From Gammaproteobacteria bacterium (GTDB lineage: Bacteria; Pseudomonadota; Gammaproteobacteria; Pseudomonadales; Azotimanducaceae), in NCBI GenBank assembly GCA_003248125.1, contig QJXZ01000225.1, positions 1-41,322 on the forward strand: DNA of 41,322 bases. Reading direction: 5' to 3'. Both the position numbers and the translations under genes were made by a program. Shown piece after piece: positions 1 to 8,983 of the stretch. The notes below the pieces were generated by a model that saw nothing but the letters and a program-made list of their open reading frames with translations, did no database searches and was not told where the DNA came from. Every line of letters starts with the position of its first letter. The first letter of the stretch is position 1.

Positions 1-84
1 CGCCGGCCAATCGAGCGCTTCGAATCCTTGGTAGCGGCGCAGTAGTTGCTCGAGCATGACCGGCAAAGGTAGTTGCACCGGCAC
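1..84 (-). CDS. Possible 5' end of an unidentified gene, cut by the window edge
   Basis: An open frame runs leftward off the window edge just downstream of purD. It could start at GTG (84) or ATG (57) and would read MLEQLLRRYQGFEALDWPA from the ATG. Neither start has a clear ribosome binding site. The short segment has reasonable composition for a protein, and tight packing after purD would fit the operon style here. There is too little sequence to recognise a family, and it may not be a gene at all. Confidence 0.25.
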   Translation of the reverse strand, partial: MPVQLPLPVMLEQLLRRYQGFEALDWPA

Positions 85-134
85 ATCCGCTCTGCGCGCC
101 GAACGATCGGGATCTCGTACGCGATCGGCGTCGA

Positions 135-1415
135 TCAGTGGCGGTCGATGGCGCGATAACCGATGTCGTGCCGGTAGTAGGCGTTGCGCCAACTGATGCG
201 ACGCACGCCCTCATACGCGCGCGACTGCGCGTCGGCAACGTCGGCGCCGAGCCCGACCACGGTCAGCACGCGGCCGCCGTTGGTGACGATGCGGCCATCG
301 GCTTCACGGGTGCCGGCATGAAATACCTTGAGATCTTCGGCGGCAACATCGTCGAGACCGCTGATGACATCACCCTTGTCGTAGTCGAGGGGATAACCTC
401 CAGCGGCCATCACCACGCCTAGTGCAGCGCGCGAATCCCACGTCATCCGCGCCGCTTCGAGCTTGCCGTCGAGCGCCATGCGGCACATCTCGACCAGATC
501 GCTCTGCAAGCGCATCAGTACCGGCTGACACTCAGGGTCGCCGAAGCGGCAATTGAATTCGATGACCCGCACGCTGCCGTCCGCCGCCACCATCAAACCG
601 GCATAGAGAAAACCGATGTATGGCGCCCCGTCCGCCGCCATGCCGCGCAAAGTGGGATCGATGACCTCGCGCATGATGCGATCGCGCACGGCCTTCGTGA
701 CCACCGGTGCCGGCGAGTATGCGCCGAGCCCGCCGGTGTTCGGGCCGCGGTCACCGTCGTCGCGCGCCTTGTGATCCTGCGAACTCGCAAACGGCAGGGC
801 GCGCTTACCGTCGCATAGGCAAATGAAGCTCGCCTCTTCGCCAGCCAAAAATTCCTCGACCACGACGCGCCGTCCCGCCTCCCCGAACGCCGCGCCCGAC
901 AGCATTTCGCGCAGCGCCGTAATCGCTTCGTCGACGGTGACCGCCACGACCACGCCCTTGCCGGCTGCGAGGCCGTCCGCCTTGACGACGATGGGTGCCC
1001 CTCGCTCGCGCACGTAGCGTTCCGCGGCTGCGAGATCCGTGAACGCGCGATAGGCGGCGCTCGGAATGCCATGGCGCGCCATGAAGTCCTTGGTGAATGC
1101 CTTCGACCCTTCCAGCTGCGCGGCAGCTTTCGACGGCCCGAAGCAAGGGAGGCCCGCGGCATCGAACCGATCTCGAATACCCGCGACCAGTGGTGCTTCC
1201 GGGCCCACGATGGTGAGTGTGATCGACTCGGTACGCGCGAATTCGACGAGCGTATCGAAATCGAGCGGATCGATGGCGATGTTTCTTACGTTGGGCTCGC
1301 GCGCCGTGCCGGGATTGCCGGGTGCAACGAACACGGCATCGACGAGCGGGCTACGGGCGGCTTTCCACGCCAATGCATGCTCACGTCCACCGTTGCCGAT
1401 GATCAGTACCTTCAT
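135..1415 (-). CDS. purD: Phosphoribosylamine-glycine ligase (GAR synthetase)
   Basis: It joins 5-phosphoribosylamine and glycine with ATP to give GAR, the second step of purine synthesis, in the cytosol. The 426 residues match the usual length (E. coli about 429). The N-terminal Rossmann-like segment [17 protein letters not shown] is diagnostic. The ATP-grasp part shows [12 protein letters not shown], then [16 protein letters not shown] as the nucleotide-binding loop, then [14 protein letters not shown], and [12 protein letters not shown] with the metal-binding Glu and Asn. The ATG lies two bases after the purH stop (TGAGCATG), so it is almost certainly translated with purH. It is the last clear gene of the dusB-fis-purH-purD unit. 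Nothing looks damaged. Confidence 0.97.
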   Translation of the reverse strand: MKVLIIGNGGREHALAWKAARSPLVDAVFVAPGNPGTAREPNVRNIAIDPLDFDTLVEFARTESITLTIVGPEAPLVAGIRDRFDAAGLPCFGPSKAAAQLEGSKAFTKDFMARHGIPSAAYRAFTDLAAAERYVRERGAPIVVKADGLAAGKGVVVAVTVDEAITALREMLSGAAFGEAGRRVVVEEFLAGEEASFICLCDGKRALPFASSQDHKARDDGDRGPNTGGLGAYSPAPVVTKAVRDRIMREVIDPTLRGMAADGAPYIGFLYAGLMVAADGSVRVIEFNCRFGDPECQPVLMRLQSDLVEMCRMALDGKLEAARMTWDSRAALGVVMAAGGYPLDYDKGDVISGLDDVAAEDLKVFHAGTREADGRIVTNGGRVLTVVGLGADVADAQSRAYEGVRRISWRNAYYRHDIGYRAIDRH

Positions 1416-1417
1416 GC

Positions 1418-2986
1418 TCAGTGCCGAAAGTGTCGGATGCCGGTGAACAACATCGCCATGTCGTGCTCATCGGCCGCCGCGACTACTTCGGCGTCCCGTA
1501 TCGAACCACCGGGTTGGATGATCGCGCGAATACCTGCCGCGGCTGCCGCATCGACACCGTCGCGAAATGGGATGTATGCATCGGATGCCATCACCGAGCC
1601 CGGCACGCTCAAACCCTCTTCGTCGGCCTTCAGCGCTGCTATCTTGGCGCTCACGACACGACTCATCTGCCCAGCGCCGACACCGATCGTGCGTTGGTCG
1701 CGCGCGTAGACGATGGCGTTCGACTTCACGAACCACGCCACTCGCCAGGCGAACAAGAGATCCGCCCGCTCCGCCTCGGTCGGTGCGCGTTTCGTGGCCA
1801 CTCTGAGCTCGCGCTCGACGAGCGCGAGCTCATCGGCGCTCTGCACCAGCAGGCCACCGCCGACGCGCTTCAATTCCCACCCGCGCGCCACAGCGCCGAG
1901 CGGGCCACACGCAAGCAGGCGCACGTTCTTCTTGCGCGACGCCACGCTGACTGCGTCCGGTTCGACCTCGGGCGCAATCACGACTTCGACGAATTGCCGT
2001 GCGAGGATCACCTCCAATGTGCGCGCATCGAGCGTACGGTTGAAGGCGATGATGCCGCCGAAAGCCGACGTTCGATCCGCTGCAAATGCCCCCTCGTAGG
2101 CATCGAGTAAATCCTCACCCAATGCCACTCCGCATGGGTTGGCATGCTTGACGATCACGCAGGCCGGTCGGTCGAACACCTTGATGCACTCGAGCGCCGC
2201 ATCGGTGTCGGCGATGTTGTTGTACGACAGTTCCTTGCCTTGCAACTGGCGCGCGCCCGTAATGGTTCCCGAAGCGGCACCTTCGGGTGCCGCATAGAGC
2301 GCCGCACTTTGATGCGGATTCTCGCCATAGCGAAGTGTTGCCACGCGATCGTAAGCAAGCGTGAACTGCGCCGGCGGGGTGCCGTCCCCCTCCGCAGCCA
2401 AGTACTGCGCGACCATCGCGTCGTAGCGCGCCGTATGCGCGAACGCCTTTGCCGCCAAACGCCCGCGCAGCGCGAGCGTAGTGGCACCGTCGTACTCATC
2501 CAGTTCGGCGAGGATCGACGAATAATCGACAGGATCCACTGCTATCAGCACGTCGACATGATTCTTGGCCGCCGAACGCACCATGGCGGGCCCACCGATG
2601 TCGATATTCTCGATCGCGTCCGCGCGCGTGGCGTCGGTGCGCGCGATGGTGGCCGCGAACGGATAGAGATTGACCACCACCAGATCGATTGCGTCGATGC
2701 CGTGCGCGGCCATCACCGACTCGTCGACGCCGCGGCGGCCGAGAATGCCGCCATGCACGCGCGGATGCAGCGTCTTCACACGACCTGCCATCATTTCCGG
2801 GAAGCCCGTGTAATCGGCGACTTCGCGCACTGCCACGCCGGCCGCTGCAATCGCCCGATGGGTGCCGCCGGTGGACAGCAATTCGACGCCGCGCCCAGCC
2901 AACGCGCGCGCCAACTCGACGATGCCGGTTTTGTCGGAAACGGAAAGCAGCGCCCGACGGATGGGGCGGAGATCGGATGCACTCAT
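1418..2986 (-). CDS. purH: Bifunctional AICAR transformylase / IMP cyclohydrolase
   Basis: It catalyses the last two steps to IMP: formyl transfer from 10-formyl-THF to AICAR, then ring closure. The N-terminal MGS-like cyclohydrolase domain (about residues 8-150) shows [18 protein letters not shown] and [15 protein letters not shown]. The transformylase domain carries [27 protein letters not shown] and KHANPCGVA, where the Lys-His pair belongs to the active site. The ATG at 2986 gives 522 residues, the usual length. A TTG two codons earlier overlaps the fis stop and is a poorer start. It sits two bases after fis and two bases before purD, with the same TGAGCATG junction at both ends. Confidence 0.97.
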   Translation of the reverse strand: MSASDLRPIRRALLSVSDKTGIVELARALAGRGVELLSTGGTHRAIAAAGVAVREVADYTGFPEMMAGRVKTLHPRVHGGILGRRGVDESVMAAHGIDAIDLVVVNLYPFAATIARTDATRADAIENIDIGGPAMVRSAAKNHVDVLIAVDPVDYSSILAELDEYDGATTLALRGRLAAKAFAHTARYDAMVAQYLAAEGDGTPPAQFTLAYDRVATLRYGENPHQSAALYAAPEGAASGTITGARQLQGKELSYNNIADTDAALECIKVFDRPACVIVKHANPCGVALGEDLLDAYEGAFAADRTSAFGGIIAFNRTLDARTLEVILARQFVEVVIAPEVEPDAVSVASRKKNVRLLACGPLGAVARGWELKRVGGGLLVQSADELALVERELRVATKRAPTEAERADLLFAWRVAWFVKSNAIVYARDQRTIGVGAGQMSRVVSAKIAALKADEEGLSVPGSVMASDAYIPFRDGVDAAAAAGIRAIIQPGGSIRDAEVVAAADEHDMAMLFTGIRHFRH

Positions 2987-2988
2987 GC

Positions 2989-3312
2989 TCAAGTATCCAG
3001 CAAGCCGTGTTGCTTGAGCTTGCGTCGCAGGGTGCCGCGATTGACGCCAAGCACCTCCGCCGCGCGCGACTGATTGTCCTCGACGTGTCGCATGACCGAC
3101 TCTAGCAGCGGCCGCTCGACCTCGGCGATCAACAGATCGTACAAACCCTGTGCACCGTCGCCATCCAATTGCTCGAAGTAGCCATCGAGCGCGGCGGCTA
3201 CGCAGCGATGCAGAGGACGCTGATCGACGTCGATGAACATCGGCGTCGCATCAGCCGCATGCCGACCCGCGGCTTTCGCCGCGCGACTGCCACGAGTGCG
3301 TGTTCTGGTCAT
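2989..3312 (-). CDS. fis: Nucleoid-associated DNA-binding protein Fis
   Basis: Small DNA-bending regulator of rRNA, recombination and supercoiling genes. The C-terminal helix-turn-helix is clear: [20 protein letters not shown], close to canonical Fis. The preceding helices ([13 protein letters not shown]) match the dimer core. At 107 residues it is slightly longer than E. coli Fis (98). The extra residues are a basic N-terminal tail ([18 protein letters not shown]), and a second ATG at 3240 would remove it. The ATG at 3312 overlaps the dusB stop as ATGA, which supports the longer form by coupling. The dusB-fis pair is a conserved gammaproteobacterial operon. Confidence 0.95.
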   Translation of the reverse strand: MTRTRTRGSRAAKAAGRHAADATPMFIDVDQRPLHRCVAAALDGYFEQLDGDGAQGLYDLLIAEVERPLLESVMRHVEDNQSRAAEVLGVNRGTLRRKLKQHGLLDT

Positions 3313-4292
3313 GCTGCGTGCCTCGCGATGAACGTCTCGGCAAGCTGCGCGAGAAAATCACGCTGCGCAGAACCGTTGTCGAGACGGTTGAAGTTCGCGA
3401 CCGTGGCGTGCTCGAAGCCGGCACCGGCGAGATAGGCCTTCACGTGTTTGCGGACCACGCCAACCGACCGATCCGGGCCGTAGTACTCGTGCATACGTGC
3501 GGTGTGGCGGGCGGCAATCGACAGCACGTCTGCCGCCGAGCGATGCACGATCTGCTCGCCGCTCGCAAGCGCGCGCGCAACATCGCCCGGCAACCATGGT
3601 GCACCTAGCGCGGCCCGGCCGATCAACAAGCCATCCGCCTTGGTGTAGTCGAGCACGCGCCGCGCCGACTCTACGTCGTTGATGTCGCCGTTGGCGAAAA
3701 CCGGCACGTCGACGGCATCCTTGATCGCTGCAATCGTGTCGTATTCGACGTTTCCGACGAACCGACAAGCACGGGTGCGACCGTGCACTGCAATGCTGGC
3801 AACACCGGCCGCCGCCGCGATTCGCGCGATCCGCACACCGTTGCGCGCTGCCGGCGACCACCCGGTGCGTATCTTCACGGTGACCGGCACCGACACAGCA
3901 CGCACCGTGGTCCGCAAAATGCGCTCGACCAATGGTTCGTCCTTGAGCAATGACGATCCGGCCGCCTTGCTACAGACCTTTTTGGCAGGGCAACCCATGT
4001 TGATGTCGATGATGTCGGCGCCCGCAGCTACTTCGCGCACCGCTGCCGTCGCAACCTGCCCGGGCTCGGCACCTGCGATCTGCACGACGCGCGGGCCGAG
4101 CTCGACGCCGTGGTCGCGTCTCCGCAGCGACACTTCGGTGTGCCACAAGCGCGGATCGGCGCTTGTCATTTCCCCGACCACGAGACCTGCGCCCAGCGCC
4201 CAAGCTTGCTCTCTGAAGGGCAGATCCGTAACGCCTGCCATCGGTGCAAGAACGATGGAATTACGCAACGCGATGGGGCCGATGGATACCAA
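3309..4292 (-). CDS. dusB: tRNA-dihydrouridine synthase B
   Basis: FMN enzyme reducing a uridine in the tRNA D-loop to dihydrouridine. The TIM-barrel signatures are all present: APMAGVTDLPFREQ near the N-terminus, IDINMGCPAKKVC with the catalytic Cys, VKIRTGW, VHGRTRAC, FANGDI and IGRAALGAPWL. I place the start at TTG 4292 (MVSIGPIALRN), giving 327 residues and an N-terminus that lines up with E. coli DusB (MRIGQYQLRN). A TTG at 4325 gives a longer frame, but it falls on the -10 element of the likely operon promoter and so should not be transcribed. There is no ATG at the proper place. The first gene of dusB-fis-purH-purD; it overlaps fis by ATGA. Confidence 0.94.
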   Translation of the reverse strand: MVSIGPIALRNSIVLAPMAGVTDLPFREQAWALGAGLVVGEMTSADPRLWHTEVSLRRRDHGVELGPRVVQIAGAEPGQVATAAVREVAAGADIIDINMGCPAKKVCSKAAGSSLLKDEPLVERILRTTVRAVSVPVTVKIRTGWSPAARNGVRIARIAAAAGVASIAVHGRTRACRFVGNVEYDTIAAIKDAVDVPVFANGDINDVESARRVLDYTKADGLLIGRAALGAPWLPGDVARALASGEQIVHRSAADVLSIAARHTARMHEYYGPDRSVGVVRKHVKAYLAGAGFEHATVANFNRLDNGSAQRDFLAQLAETFIARHAA

Positions 4293-4324
4293 GCTCGGGC
4301 TCGCGCCGGCGGAAAGGGGCAGCA

Positions 4325-4352
4325 ATCATACCGCCGTATTCGCGAGGTGCAA
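4325..4352 (-). promoter_or_regulatory. Probable sigma70-type promoter of dusB-fis-purH-purD
   Basis: On the minus strand a -35 box TTGCAC (4352-4347) is followed after 16 bases by a -10 box TATGAT (4330-4325). The predicted transcription start is near 4318, leaving a leader of about 25 bases before the TTG start of dusB at 4292. It lies in the only sizeable gap (108-141 bases) between the DUF3426 gene and dusB, where an operon promoter is expected. Fis often regulates its own operon, but I could not confirm a Fis site by eye. Confidence 0.6.
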
Positions 4353-4433
4353 CCGACAACCTAATCGAACGAACACCGAAGCGTTACGTTACGCCATTGA
4401 TCGCAAAAATCCGCCCCTTAAGGCATTCGTTAG

Positions 4434-5645
4434 TTATCGGAACACCATGACGTAGTTGACGGCGTCCGTACCTGGATCTTCGATCTCGAAGGCGATGTGT
4501 ACCGGCGTGTTGGGCTTCATCATCGTCGCTCCGGACAGCTCACCAGCCAGATACTCGCTGGGCTGGAACCGGCGCCCCGCAACCAAAGCGCCTGTCATCG
4601 ACGAGAAGCGTAGCTCGACGAGCGGAAAGGGTTGTGGAAATGGCGCCTCATTGATGAGCAATGCATCGACGACGAGCGCATTCGGCACTTCTGGATGCGA
4701 GCGCACTACCAAGTTGCGCGAGCGAATCGACGCAATCGCACGCATCACCGGCAGCTTGCAGTCGAGATAGGGACAGACGAACTCGTAGATCGGCCGATAG
4801 CGAAGATCGCGCGACCAAGCATCGAATTGGAACCACAGCACTTGGGCACCGAGCACTGCCGCAGCAACCATCGTCGCAGGCAGCAACCACCATCGCCGTT
4901 TCTTCCGCGGCAGTTCGAGCAACGACGGTTCGAGCGGCAACTCGAAGCTCGGCAATCGCCCTTCGGCGCGGCCGGCCCCGGCCCGTTCGGCCGCGCGTTG
5001 CTCACGCGAGCTGCGCGGCGCCACGGTCGGCGCCGAGTCATTCCCGCCACCGACCGGTGCAGCGATGACGATCTCTTCGACTTCAGCGGTCTCTGGTTGT
5101 GCGTCGGCACGCGCTTCCGGCTCGGCCGTTGGCTCCGCGGCCGGCGCGGGTTCAGGCTCGTCTGCCGCGGCCGGCTCGGCTTGCACTTCGGCATCCGCGT
5201 CGACTTCGGCTGGCGTTTCGCCATCGACGTCGCTCGGCAAGTCCCCGCGGTCGCTGTCGGCAGCGATCGTCGGGCCGGCGGCTGGCGCGGCATCGTCGAT
5301 CGCGACGGAATCTTCGGCGACGGTGATTTCATCCGCCCGCTGTGACGGTGGCGGACGCGGCGCTTCGCGGCGCCGTTCCGGCGCCGGCGCGGCGCCTTCG
5401 TTGCGCTGCTTGACGGTCTCGTTGGCAAGCTCGTCCAGCAACTCATCGAGCTCGCTCGGTGCGGCCTTGGCCGGCGCCGGCGGACCCAGCCCGATCACCA
5501 AGTTGTCGGTTGCCGTGAACACGGAAAGACAGGCGCCGCAGCGTACGCGACCCTGCGCCATGGACAGCTGCGCCTCACTAACGCGAAACCGCGTCCGGCA
5601 GCTCGGGCACTCGGTGATCAACGGCTCGAGCGTTCTTTCAGCCAC
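4434..5645 (-). CDS. Zinc-ribbon, single-pass membrane protein of the DUF3426 family
   Basis: The function is not known; the family is usually found between prmA and dusB, as here. The N-terminus is an MJ0042-type zinc ribbon: CPSCRTRF followed about 20 residues later by CGAC. A long low-complexity linker of Ala, Pro, Glu and Asp fills about residues 60-250. Then a basic patch (RKKRRW) precedes one membrane helix (WLLPATMVAAAVLGAQVLWF), and a C-terminal DUF3426 domain ends in NYVMVF. GTG at 5645 is chosen (403 residues) because AGGACGG lies just upstream and it overlaps the prmA stop by eight bases. An upstream TTG (5669) would add eight residues. The predicted topology puts the ribbon in the cytosol and DUF3426 outside. 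Confidence 0.85.
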   Translation of the reverse strand: MAERTLEPLITECPSCRTRFRVSEAQLSMAQGRVRCGACLSVFTATDNLVIGLGPPAPAKAAPSELDELLDELANETVKQRNEGAAPAPERRREAPRPPPSQRADEITVAEDSVAIDDAAPAAGPTIAADSDRGDLPSDVDGETPAEVDADAEVQAEPAAADEPEPAPAAEPTAEPEARADAQPETAEVEEIVIAAPVGGGNDSAPTVAPRSSREQRAAERAGAGRAEGRLPSFELPLEPSLLELPRKKRRWWLLPATMVAAAVLGAQVLWFQFDAWSRDLRYRPIYEFVCPYLDCKLPVMRAIASIRSRNLVVRSHPEVPNALVVDALLINEAPFPQPFPLVELRFSSMTGALVAGRRFQPSEYLAGELSGATMMKPNTPVHIAFEIEDPGTDAVNYVMVFR

Positions 5646-6525
5646 CCGTCCTGATTCCTTCGACGGCAATCCAGTCGTCCCTTACCTGCGGCGCACGGAA
5701 CTCGAACGCCGGGTACGCCGCAAGCACGCGCGGCCACTGTGCGGTCTTGATGCCCGACAGCACGAGCGACCCGCCGTGGCGCACCAACGCCGTCAAGCGC
5801 GGCGCCAGCAGCACCAATGGGTCGGCGAGGATGTTGGCGATCACGATATCGACCGCATCGGCCGGTGCCGCGTCCACGTCGCCGACCACGAGTCGCGCGC
5901 CTGTCAGGCCATTGTAGGCGGCGTTGTCGATGGTCGCGACGTGTGCTTGGCGGTCATGGTCGATGCAGACGGCATTGGTCGCCCCCAACAGCAGCGCCGC
6001 GATGCCGAGGATGCCCGATCCGCACCCGAAATCGACCACGGAGCACCCGTCGAGCTGGGCCGTCGCAAGCCACTCGAGGCACAACGCGGTGGTGGGATGG
6101 GAGCCGGTACCGAAGGCGAGTCCCGGATCGAGCCGCAGCATCACCCTGCCGGCCATGCCGGGTGTCGCCTTCGGCGCGACGCATAGTCGGTCGCCGAAAA
6201 CCACCGGCGCTGCAAATCGACGCCAAGTGTCGGACCAGTCCTGTGCTTCGATGAATCGCGGCTCGAGCGTCGGCATCGATCGGCCACGCGCCCGAAGGCA
6301 AGCCTCGAGTGCGTCGCGCACGGCGATCACATCCACATCGAGCGGCAGCACCGCTTCCAACCGTACTGCATGCCAAAGGGGTGTTGTAGCCGGCGCCGGC
6401 TCGAGGATGGGCGTATCACCACCGTCGGCAAGCGTCACCGACAAAGCGCCGGCGGCGAGCAGTACATCGCCGAGCTGATCGGCATCCTCCGCCGCGACAT
6501 CCAGCGCGAGGCCGAGCCACGCCAT
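5638..6525 (-). CDS. prmA: Ribosomal protein L11 methyltransferase
   Basis: SAM-dependent enzyme that trimethylates ribosomal protein L11. The 295 residues match the family length. The N-terminal substrate-recognition domain begins MAWLGLALDVAAEDADQL. The Rossmann domain shows PGLAFGTGSHPTT, then VVDFGCGSGILGIAALLLGA as SAM motif I, then ANILADPLVLLAP, the NILA/ADPL catalytic loop. The frame stays open upstream through aroQ, but the ATG at 6525, two bases after the aroQ stop (TGAGCATG), is clearly the start. In many relatives accB and accC lie between aroQ and prmA; here they are missing. Confidence 0.96.
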   Translation of the reverse strand: MAWLGLALDVAAEDADQLGDVLLAAGALSVTLADGGDTPILEPAPATTPLWHAVRLEAVLPLDVDVIAVRDALEACLRARGRSMPTLEPRFIEAQDWSDTWRRFAAPVVFGDRLCVAPKATPGMAGRVMLRLDPGLAFGTGSHPTTALCLEWLATAQLDGCSVVDFGCGSGILGIAALLLGATNAVCIDHDRQAHVATIDNAAYNGLTGARLVVGDVDAAPADAVDIVIANILADPLVLLAPRLTALVRHGGSLVLSGIKTAQWPRVLAAYPAFEFRAPQVRDDWIAVEGIRTGG

Positions 6526-6527
6526 GC

Positions 6528-6971
6528 TCAAACCTCGCCCAATCGCTCCATGGCGAAGTCGAGAGCAAACTCGTAGCCACGCGCGCCGAGCCCGGTGATC
6601 ACACCTTTGGCGATGTCCGACAAATAGGAGTGGCGGCGAAACGCTTCGCGCGCATGGACGTTCGAGAGGTGTACTTCGATGAATGGAATCTCGACGCCGA
6701 GCAGCGCATCGCGCAACGCGATGCTGGTGTGCGTGAACGCACCCGGATTGAACAGAATGTACCCAACCTCGGCCTTCTTGGCGGCGTGTATCCGCTCGAT
6801 CAAGGCGTGCTCGGCGTTGCTCTGGAAGCACGCCACCGTATGACCTGCAGCTTTCGCTCGCGCCATCAGCCGCACATCGATGTCGGCCAAGGTGTCGCGG
6901 CCGTAGATCTCCGGCTCGCGCGTGCCGAGCAGGTTGAGGTTGGGGCCATTTAGCACCCAGACGAGGGCCAT
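6528..6971 (-). CDS. aroQ: Type II 3-dehydroquinate dehydratase
   Basis: It converts 3-dehydroquinate to 3-dehydroshikimate in the shikimate pathway, as a dodecamer. Its 147 residues are standard. [17 protein letters not shown] carries the conserved lid region and catalytic Tyr. [16 protein letters not shown] holds the substrate-binding Asn and the catalytic His. [17 protein letters not shown] completes the active site. It follows dsbD after about 60 bases and is followed directly by prmA, with no biotin carboxyl carrier gene between them. Confidence 0.97.
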   Translation of the reverse strand: MALVWVLNGPNLNLLGTREPEIYGRDTLADIDVRLMARAKAAGHTVACFQSNAEHALIERIHAAKKAEVGYILFNPGAFTHTSIALRDALLGVEIPFIEVHLSNVHAREAFRRHSYLSDIAKGVITGLGARGYEFALDFAMERLGEV

Positions 6972-7032
6972 GGGCCGCCTCCCGAGTCGAAGGCGCGCAA
7001 GTGTGCCTCATTCGCGCAGCAAAGCAACAACG

Positions 7033-8916
7033 TCACTGCGCGGCGAGCTGCCCGGCGGCAGTCGCCGCCCTAGCATCGAGATGGGCGATCAGTGCGGTCA
7101 AGTGTGCGACGAAGTCCTCGCGATCCATCTCACCTTGCAACTTGAACTCGACGATCTCTCGGCCATTGGCATCGAAAAATACGAAGCTCGGCGGCCCGAA
7201 CAATCCGTAGCGCTCGAGCAGCGCTTGGTCGAGCGCATCGTTGTCGGTGACGTCGGCACGCAATAGGTAGAACGCTTCCAGCCGGGCCGCAACGGCTGGG
7301 TCAGGGAACACGCTGCGCTCCATCACCTTGCATGAGATACACCAGTCGGCATACAGATCGAGCACGGCAGGCTTGCCCGCCGCGGCGACGTCGGCGAGCG
7401 CGGCGTCGAGACCCGCGATCCCCTTCACTGCTCGCCACTGCGCGTGCAATGCGACGGCTTCGCCGCCCGCGACGGCGCGCGTCCCGCCGGCGAGCGGCGC
7501 AAGGGGTGCCAGCGGATCCTTCGCGCCGCTGGCTGCGCCGATCATGAGCAGCACGCCGTAGATGAACGAGAACGCGCCAGTCGCCTTCCATAGCTGGCCC
7601 CACCCCTTGCGCGGTGAGAAATCGAGTGCACCGAGATAGACGCCGGCTCCGATCGCGAGCCCAGCCCACAGCGCCAACGAAAGCGCCGCCGGTACCACGC
7701 GCTCGAGCAACCAGACCGCGACCCCCAACAACAGCACGCCGAACACGGCCTTGACGGTCTCCATCCACTGGCCGGCACGGGGCAGCAAATGGCCGCCGCT
7801 CGCGCCGATCACGAGCAGTGGCACACCCATACCCAAACCGAGCGCCAGCAATGCGCTGCCGCCGAGCACGGCATCGCCGGTGGTGCTCAAGTAGATCAGC
7901 GCACCGGCGAGCGGTGCCGACACGCAGGGTGAGACGACTAGGCTCGACACTGCGCCCATGACCGCAACACTGCCGAGCCGTCCGCCTTGGCGGCGACTCG
8001 ACGCGGCGTCGAGCCGGTCTTGCAATGCCCGCGGCAGCCTGAGTTCGTAGAAGCCGAACATCGCAAACGACAACGCGACGAACACGGCGGCGAAGCCGAT
8101 CAGCACCGGCGGCGACTGCAGGGCCGCTTGCAGATTCAAGCTGGCACCGAACGAGCCGACCAGCACGCCGAGCATCGCGTAGGTCACTGCCATGCCGAGC
8201 ACGTACGCCAGCGACAGCGAAACCGCACGCCCGCGGGTCACGCTTTCGCCTTGCCCAACGATGATGGCGGACAATATCGGCACCATCGGCAATACACACG
8301 GCGTAAAGGCGAGCCCGATGCCGGCCACGAAGAACAGCAACAACGCCCAAAGCCGGCTACCGCCGCCCAACAACGCGGCGAGGCGCTGTTCCTCTGTCAG
8401 CGGCGCACTACTCGGCGTTGCCGGGGGCGCCGAAGTGTCCGCCGCCGGTAGCGTCACCCACTGCACTTCCGGCGGATAACAAAGGCCCGCGTCGGCACAG
8501 CCCTGATAGCCGACGCCGAGCTCGTAAGACGCGGGCAAATCTGCAGTGACCGTGACCGGCACGCGGATTCGCACGTCGTGGTAGTACACCTCGACCTCGC
8601 CGAAGTATTCGTCGGTCTTCTTCTTGCCGGGCGGTATCTCGGCGGCACCGAGCACGATGGCGTCTTGCGGCCGCACTTGAAAATTGAAGCGGTGCCGATA
8701 GAGGTAGTAGCCGTCCGGCATCTCGAAGCGAACCAGTGCCGCGCCGTCGGTCGCGGGCTCCACGGTCAGGCGAAACGCTTCCTCGACCGGCAGAAATACT
8801 GGCTGGTCATCGAGCAGGTGCGAGAAATCGCGTTTGCCGCCGAGCTCCGCGCCGGTTGCACTGGTCAGCAGAGTGCCGAGGGCAGCGAACAGCAGCGCTT
8901 TGACGATCGATCTCAT
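7033..8916 (-). CDS. dsbD: Thiol:disulfide interchange protein DsbD
   Basis: Inner-membrane reductant conduit that carries electrons from cytosolic thioredoxin to periplasmic DsbC/DsbG-type and cytochrome-maturation proteins. All three parts are present in 627 residues. After a signal peptide (about 1-23) comes the periplasmic alpha domain with the Cys pair C140/C146 (GCADAGLCYPPE). The eight-helix beta domain has C207 (FTPCVLPMVP) and C331 (VSPCVSAPLAG). The C-terminal thioredoxin-like gamma domain has YADWCISCK (C526, C529). All six redox cysteines are intact. It is divergent from the lipoprotein gene at 8984, with 67 bases between the starts. Confidence 0.97.
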   Translation of the reverse strand: MRSIVKALLFAALGTLLTSATGAELGGKRDFSHLLDDQPVFLPVEEAFRLTVEPATDGAALVRFEMPDGYYLYRHRFNFQVRPQDAIVLGAAEIPPGKKKTDEYFGEVEVYYHDVRIRVPVTVTADLPASYELGVGYQGCADAGLCYPPEVQWVTLPAADTSAPPATPSSAPLTEEQRLAALLGGGSRLWALLLFFVAGIGLAFTPCVLPMVPILSAIIVGQGESVTRGRAVSLSLAYVLGMAVTYAMLGVLVGSFGASLNLQAALQSPPVLIGFAAVFVALSFAMFGFYELRLPRALQDRLDAASSRRQGGRLGSVAVMGAVSSLVVSPCVSAPLAGALIYLSTTGDAVLGGSALLALGLGMGVPLLVIGASGGHLLPRAGQWMETVKAVFGVLLLGVAVWLLERVVPAALSLALWAGLAIGAGVYLGALDFSPRKGWGQLWKATGAFSFIYGVLLMIGAASGAKDPLAPLAPLAGGTRAVAGGEAVALHAQWRAVKGIAGLDAALADVAAAGKPAVLDLYADWCISCKVMERSVFPDPAVAARLEAFYLLRADVTDNDALDQALLERYGLFGPPSFVFFDANGREIVEFKLQGEMDREDFVAHLTALIAHLDARAATAAGQLAAQ

Positions 8917-8983
8917 GCTTGCCTACGACCTTGGCGGGATAGCCATGTTCCGCGGCCGATTGTACCCGTCGGGGTGGCGCTAT

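Noticed and set aside
2144-3073. 309-codon open frame on the plus strand
   Set aside because: It is antisense to purH and fis, which are certain; long antisense frames are common in GC-rich DNA and this one has no recognisable domain.
5065-6186. 373-codon plus-strand frame, Ser/Ala-rich
   Set aside because: Antisense to the DUF3426 low-complexity linker and to prmA; composition reflects the antisense of Ala/Glu-rich codons.
5638-7011. 457-codon minus-strand frame suggesting an extended PrmA
   Set aside because: The upstream part overlaps aroQ in another frame; family alignment and the TGAGCATG junction put the start at 6525.
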